From NCBI GenBank assembly GCA_902465775.1, contig CABQOJ010000032.1, positions 1-9,907 on the forward strand: 9,907 bases of DNA, written 5' to 3'. How positions within the stretch are numbered: position 1 is the stretch's first letter; each line of letters opens with the position of its first letter. The position numbers and the translations under genes are program-made. This DNA comes from an uncultured Porphyromonas sp. Its GTDB lineage: Bacteria; Bacteroidota; Bacteroidia; Bacteroidales; Porphyromonadaceae. The notes below the pieces were generated by a model. That model had not been told where the DNA came from and made no database searches. It saw nothing but the letters and a program-made list of their open reading frames with translations. Below, piece after piece: positions 5,883 to 9,907 of the stretch.

Positions 5883-7616
5883 ATGATCAGAAAACTACTA
5901 ACTACCGTAGGGCTAATTGTGGCCATGTGCGGACTATCGCACCAAGCTTCAGCCCAGACAGTCGACTTCTCCAATCATGGCGATGGGAGAGTGAAGGAAC
6001 CCTCTTACATGGTCAAGAAGGATCGACAGCTGATGTCGCAAGGTCTCAAGAGAGATCCACGTCCTATCTTCAAGACCAAGGAAGAGTTCAATGTTCGCTA
6101 TGTAGACAAGGACAAGAAGACCGTCGAGATCGCACCAGCTCAAAATGTCGCTGAGCGTAAGCCTGGCATCTATGGCGAGAGCGTTGTGGTCCCTGAGATT
6201 CTCAACGTTGAGGAGGATGATAAGGGTAAGGTTACAATCCCCTGCACTGTTGTTGCTGTAGGAGAAGCTGCGTTTGCATTCAACAATGTCAGCTCAATCA
6301 AGCTCCCTGCGACTTGTAAGGAGCTTAAGGATAGAGCTTTCTCCATGACTGATATGGTGGTGGCCGACATCCCAGATCAAATTGAAAAGATGGGAGACAA
6401 TGTCTTCTTACTCTGTAGTAGTTTGACTAAGATCCGCATTGGTAAGGGACTCAAGGAGATGGGAAAGGATCCATTCCTTGGCTGTACGAATATCGGCTCT
6501 ATCGAAGTCAATGCAGAGAATCCTATCCTCTCCGAAAAGGATGGCGTCCTATACAATAAGGCACAGACGATACTCTATCTCTGTCCTATGCAACGTAAAA
6601 GTACTACTACAGTAACGCTACCAAACACGGTGAAGGAGATAGCAGACAATGCATTCTATGACTGTTCCTATCTAAGGAAAATCGTTCTCAACGAGGGCTT
6701 GGAGGAGATAGGTGAGGACGCCTTTTACGGTTGTGAAGCACTTGAGGAGATGACCATCCCAGCATCAGTCAAGGAGATCGCTCCTGGAGCATTTTACCAG
6801 CTCAAGAGGTATGATGCCTTTAAGCTCGCTGAGGGTAACACCGTCTTTGAGGTTAAGTCTGATGGCGTCAATGAGGGTAAGCTCCTTATCAACAAGGTCA
6901 AGAACTCTCTCCACACATGCCTCTTTAAGGGTACTAACGCTGTTACTATCCCTGATGGCATCAAGATCGTGGAGCCTTACGCTTTCTTGGGCTGTAGCTG
7001 GACTGCGTCAATCAAGTTCCCAGAATCCATCGAGAGTGTAGGGCGCGCAGCCTTCTCTGAGATGTACTCTCTCAAGGAGATCGCGATACCTGAGAAGGTC
7101 CGTGTGATACCTCCTTACTGCATCAGTGATTGTAAGAAGCTTACAAAGATAACTCTTGGCAAGAACGTCACACGTGTTGAGAACCTAGCATTCTCTGGCA
7201 ATGAGGCTATGGAGAAGGTTGGTGGCACGCTACAGATACTTGCTGTCACACCTCCAGCAGTAGGCAAGGACAGTGAGGGTAAAGCCTACGAAATGGGCAA
7301 AGACTTCTATAAGAAAGTTGTCCTAGAGGTTCCCACAGAGGCTAGAGAGGCTTATCAGAAAGATAGAAACTGGAAGAAGTTCCGCAGGATCTATCCAGTA
7401 GGCAATGAGCTCGTCCAGCCAGTGTCGCCTCTACAGATCAGCGTAGCAGGAGGTCTCCTCTCTATCGTAGCTCCTGAGGTTGCTCCCATAGCGATCTATA
7501 CGCTCGATGGCCAGGTCGTCTATACGACCACTGCGCTAGAGACGCACATAGCACTACCTGCGGGTCTCTATCTAGTAACCTACGGGTCTGAAACCATAAA
7601 GGTCCTCGTCGACTAA
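5883..7616 (+). CDS. BspA-like leucine-rich repeat (LRR_5) surface protein with T9SS-like C terminus
   Basis: A 577-residue protein with a signal peptide of about 24 residues (ending QASA, then QTVDF). A charged segment (about 25-95) precedes a BspA/TpLRR-type repeat array at about 97-450. Typical units are VKEIADNAFYDCSYLRKIVL and LEEIGEDAFYGCEALEEMTIP. The usual cap of such arrays follows (about 457-505, AYQKDRNWKKF). The last 60 residues (about 518-577) contain IAIYTLDGQVVYT, PAGLYLVTYG and a basic-hydrophobic end, resembling a T9SS type A sorting domain, but the usual YPNP motif is missing. BspA-like proteins in Tannerella, Treponema and Porphyromonas bind host matrix proteins or other bacteria; an adhesin role here is inferred from family. 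The next gene follows after an 87-bp gap holding a hairpin. Start ATG 5883 gives a complete signal peptide. Confidence 0.9.
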   Translation: MIRKLLTTVGLIVAMCGLSHQASAQTVDFSNHGDGRVKEPSYMVKKDRQLMSQGLKRDPRPIFKTKEEFNVRYVDKDKKTVEIAPAQNVAERKPGIYGESVVVPEILNVEEDDKGKVTIPCTVVAVGEAAFAFNNVSSIKLPATCKELKDRAFSMTDMVVADIPDQIEKMGDNVFLLCSSLTKIRIGKGLKEMGKDPFLGCTNIGSIEVNAENPILSEKDGVLYNKAQTILYLCPMQRKSTTTVTLPNTVKEIADNAFYDCSYLRKIVLNEGLEEIGEDAFYGCEALEEMTIPASVKEIAPGAFYQLKRYDAFKLAEGNTVFEVKSDGVNEGKLLINKVKNSLHTCLFKGTNAVTIPDGIKIVEPYAFLGCSWTASIKFPESIESVGRAAFSEMYSLKEIAIPEKVRVIPPYCISDCKKLTKITLGKNVTRVENLAFSGNEAMEKVGGTLQILAVTPPAVGKDSEGKAYEMGKDFYKKVVLEVPTEAREAYQKDRNWKKFRRIYPVGNELVQPVSPLQISVAGGLLSIVAPEVAPIAIYTLDGQVVYTTTALETHIALPAGLYLVTYGSETIKVLVD

Positions 7617-7622
7617 ACGTAC

Positions 7623-7665
7623 AGCACTCTAGAGTCGCTCCTTTTCTGAGCATCTCTAGAGTGCT
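7623..7665 (+). terminator. Perfect 12-bp inverted repeat between the two LRR genes; possible weak terminator or attenuator
   Basis: AGCACTCTAGAG (7623-7634) and CTCTAGAGTGCT (7654-7665) pair perfectly. Inside them GCTC (7637-7640) pairs with GAGC (7648-7651) around a CTTTTCT loop. The stem starts 7 nt after the LRR_5 stop codon. The sequence after it (ACCTCTATTAG) lacks a T-run, so termination may be incomplete. The next gene has no recognisable TAnnTTTG box in the remaining gap, which favours read-through or processing between two co-transcribed genes. Confidence 0.6.
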
Positions 7666-7703
7666 ACCTCTATTAGATATTCATTAACTAACTATATAAG
7701 GGT

Positions 7704-9907
7704 ATGAAATCAAAACTACTCCTTCTCCTCACGCTGGTAAGCGTGTTGGGGCTAACAGCTTTCCGAGCCTCGGCTCAGGAGCCCACCATTGGTAAGATTA
7801 CCATTGGTACCGAACTCAACGTCGGTGACAGGATGAATCTCATCTTCACAGGTCCCGATGGCACGCTCAAAGATATCACTGTCGAAGGTGCCAAGCAAGT
7901 TATGGTGGAAGGCAAGATCGCCTATGAGATTACACAAAAGCCTGTAACGATCACAGGAGACATTCGCACTTTCGAGTGTACTATGTCTCGCATTACGTCG
8001 CTTGAATTCGAGAACTGCGTTAACCTTTACGATCTGATCTGCGGTACTAATGCGCTCAAGCAACTAGATCTGACAGGACTACCTGCTCTAGAGTCTCTAA
8101 ACTGTACCACAGCTGATATCAATACCATCAAGCTCGGAAACAATACAAAGCTGAAGACAATCAAGGCTGATGCCAATAAGCTCAAAAGCATCAACCTGAC
8201 TGGGGCTCCTAACCTAGAGACTGTCTCTCTGCCAATTAACTCACTGACAGAAATCAATCTAGACGGAGTCTCCTGTACCTCGCTAGACCTCTCTAGTAAT
8301 GCCCTTACGTCCTTAGACCTGTCTAAGACCTCGAATCTTGTGTCGCTTAGCGTATCTTCCAACAAGTCGCTCACGTCCATTAATCTAAGAGGCTGTACCT
8401 CTCTAGAAAAACTGAGTGCTAAGACGACTAAGCTTGGTGAGATAGATCTCACTGGTCTATCCGCTCTCGAGGCGCTAGACCTACACGCAGGCAACCTTAC
8501 TAAGATCACATTCGATGGCAATAGTGAGCTCACCGACATAGATCTGAGTGACAACAAGCTTACTTCGATTGATTTCAAGGGTGCTCCTAAAGTGGCGTAT
8601 CTCAGCTTAAACAACAATGAGTTTACTGAGATGCACCTCAAGGGACTAGAGGACCTCTCTAGCATCAACTTGAGATACAATAAGCTTACGAACTTCTCTA
8701 TAGAGGACTGTCCTAGTCTCAGCTCGGTTGTCGTTAGTGATAACCTCCTAACATCCGTCGATCTAACGGGTGGTAAGGAAAATCTGAGTGATGTATACGT
8801 TGGTGGTAACAAACTCACCACTCTTGATCTGTCTGACTTTGCTAGCCTATCTACGCTCAGCGCTGAGGGCAACCAGCTCACCTCTGTCAATCTAAAGGGA
8901 TGTACCAATCTGTATAGCCTGAATCTTGGCAACAACAAGTTCACGGCTCTTACTCTCCCTGAGCTACCTTCTCTTGGAGAGGTTTACGTTGAGAACAACA
9001 ACATCCAGGGAGACGCTATGATGGCTCTTATGAAGTCTCTACCTAAGAAGGAGGTCCTCACGGGATCATTCGCTGGTAGCATCTATGCTCTCGAGACACG
9101 CAGTGACAAGGAGCAGAACATCTGCCTCAAGGAGCACGTCAAGATCGCTCACGACCTAGGCTGGGGCGTTTATGACAAGCGTACTTGGAGCAACTATGAT
9201 GGAGCTGCAGTTTGCAAGGTTACGACCAAGACTGTAGGCAAGGGTGGCTCTATTATGGTCAATGGTAAGACACAGCTAGACGAGGTTTACTCCGACACTA
9301 AGATTGTGATCACAGACAATCACGAGAGTGGATACGCTCTGAATAGCCTTAAGAAGGTCTCCAAGGGTGACACCATAGACATCTTTAAGGATCGCTACTT
9401 CTATGCTACAGATGCAGATGCAGAGGTTGTTGCTACCTTTACAGACGACGTCTGCAAGGTGATTCTAAAGAAGCTCGGTAAGGGTACTCTCAAACTCAAG
9501 GGTGACGGCCTCGATACGAGAGGTCTACCTCGTGGTATGGAGATCGAGGTGATTGCTGAGACTAGCGAGACCTCAGACTGGGAGCTTGCAGACCTTAAAG
9601 CAACTAACCTCAAGACTGGTAAGAAAACCAACATCCTTGGCTCAAAGGCGTTTACATTGACAGACGATATGGAGATCTTCGCTGAGTTCCAAAATGCAAA
9701 CGGTGAGGAGCCAGGCGATACAGCCGTATGGGATGGCAATAAGTGGCTCGGTGTCATCATGCCAACCGTACCCAGCTCTGAGGAGGCTCAGCTCTATCCT
9801 AACCCCGCTACAGACTTTGTCACCATCGCTGGTGCACAGCCTGCTACGACGGTCAATGTCTACACGCTCTCAGGCGAGCTCGTTCGTAGCTACGCTACCA
9901 GCCGTGA
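7704..9907 (+). CDS. Internalin-like leucine-rich repeat protein with T9SS sorting domain, 3' end cut by window edge
   Basis: An open frame of 734 codons from ATG 7704 to the window end. Residues 1-24 are a signal peptide (SKLLLLLTLVSVLGL, ending RASA). A short N-terminal beta region (about 25-95) precedes a leucine-rich array of about 16 units of some 21 residues (about 97-432), with the pattern LTxLDLxxxxxLxxLxxxxN, for example NALTSLDLSKTSNLVSLSV. This is a different repeat class from the LRR_5 neighbour. After a linker (about 433-500), two InlB-B-like modules (about 504-580, 583-662) resemble those of the C10 protease. The frame ends in a type A T9SS sorting domain starting near 694 (AQLYPNPATDFVTI, VNVYTLSGEL); perhaps 25-30 residues are missing. 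Likely surface-anchored and binding-type; the ligand is unknown. AAGGG lies one base from the ATG, too close for a normal Shine-Dalgarno. The start is supported by the signal peptide. Confidence 0.92.
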   Translation, partial: MKSKLLLLLTLVSVLGLTAFRASAQEPTIGKITIGTELNVGDRMNLIFTGPDGTLKDITVEGAKQVMVEGKIAYEITQKPVTITGDIRTFECTMSRITSLEFENCVNLYDLICGTNALKQLDLTGLPALESLNCTTADINTIKLGNNTKLKTIKADANKLKSINLTGAPNLETVSLPINSLTEINLDGVSCTSLDLSSNALTSLDLSKTSNLVSLSVSSNKSLTSINLRGCTSLEKLSAKTTKLGEIDLTGLSALEALDLHAGNLTKITFDGNSELTDIDLSDNKLTSIDFKGAPKVAYLSLNNNEFTEMHLKGLEDLSSINLRYNKLTNFSIEDCPSLSSVVVSDNLLTSVDLTGGKENLSDVYVGGNKLTTLDLSDFASLSTLSAEGNQLTSVNLKGCTNLYSLNLGNNKFTALTLPELPSLGEVYVENNNIQGDAMMALMKSLPKKEVLTGSFAGSIYALETRSDKEQNICLKEHVKIAHDLGWGVYDKRTWSNYDGAAVCKVTTKTVGKGGSIMVNGKTQLDEVYSDTKIVITDNHESGYALNSLKKVSKGDTIDIFKDRYFYATDADAEVVATFTDDVCKVILKKLGKGTLKLKGDGLDTRGLPRGMEIEVIAETSETSDWELADLKATNLKTGKKTNILGSKAFTLTDDMEIFAEFQNANGEEPGDTAVWDGNKWLGVIMPTVPSSEEAQLYPNPATDFVTIAGAQPATTVNVYTLSGELVRSYATSR

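Noticed and set aside
7698..7702. AAGGG as a Shine-Dalgarno site for the second LRR gene
   Set aside because: It is one base from the ATG, too close to function normally, and Bacteroidota rarely rely on Shine-Dalgarno pairing.
8027..8944. 305-codon open frame on the minus strand inside the second LRR gene
   Set aside because: It is antisense to a clear LRR coding sequence. The 63-bp repeat unit is a multiple of three, so an accidental stop-free antisense frame persists across units. The product is low-complexity (Ser, Leu, Arg, Val) with no recognisable domain.
9401..9760. 119-codon minus-strand frame near the right edge
   Set aside because: It is antisense to the beta-modules and sorting domain of the second LRR protein; the product is Ser/Val-rich with no domain.

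Overview
The window looks like chromosomal DNA of a Bacteroidota, most likely a Porphyromonas (asaccharolytica/uenonis-like). Three things point there. The predicted exported proteins carry C-terminal signals of the type IX secretion system (T9SS). Promoter-like boxes fit the Bacteroidota -7 consensus TAnnTTTG, and start codons lack Shine-Dalgarno sites. The gene set (lamin-tail/OadG fusion with a Na+-pumping decarboxylase beta subunit, a C10 cysteine protease, BspA-like leucine-rich repeat proteins) is typical of oral and urogenital Porphyromonadaceae. The genus is an inference; no marker gene is present.

Layout. Positions 1-1974, minus strand: a two-gene unit reading leftwards, an OadG-type gamma subunit with an N-terminal lamin-tail domain, then a sodium-translocating decarboxylase beta subunit that runs off the left edge. 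Positions 1975-2456: a divergent intergenic region with an outward-facing -7 box at each end and a cluster of TTCTTC(G/C)GA(A/G) elements, three of them in degenerate 21-bp tandem copies. Positions 2457-5552, plus: a 1031-residue C10 (streptopain/interpain-like) protease followed by a strong terminator hairpin. Positions 5628-5882: an intergenic region with a 23-bp-spaced direct repeat, an imperfect inverted repeat and a candidate promoter. Positions 5883-7616, plus: a BspA-like (LRR_5) repeat protein. Positions 7617-7703: a perfect 12-bp inverted repeat. Positions 7704-9907, plus: a second leucine-rich repeat protein of a different class (21-residue internalin-like repeats) with a T9SS domain cut by the right edge.

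How they may work together. The left unit encodes two subunits of a membrane decarboxylase that couples decarboxylation (methylmalonyl-CoA or oxaloacetate) to Na+ export; the carboxyltransferase and biotin carrier are not in the window. The three rightward genes form a cluster of secreted or surface-anchored proteins, one protease and two repeat-rich putative adhesins. Two of them share the same beta-rich linker module next to the sorting domain. No RNA gene, CRISPR array, insertion sequence or phage gene was seen. I found no clearly undescribed system; the most interesting items are the shared linker module, the missing biotin-carrier gene between the gamma and beta subunits, and the repeats in the two intergenic regions.
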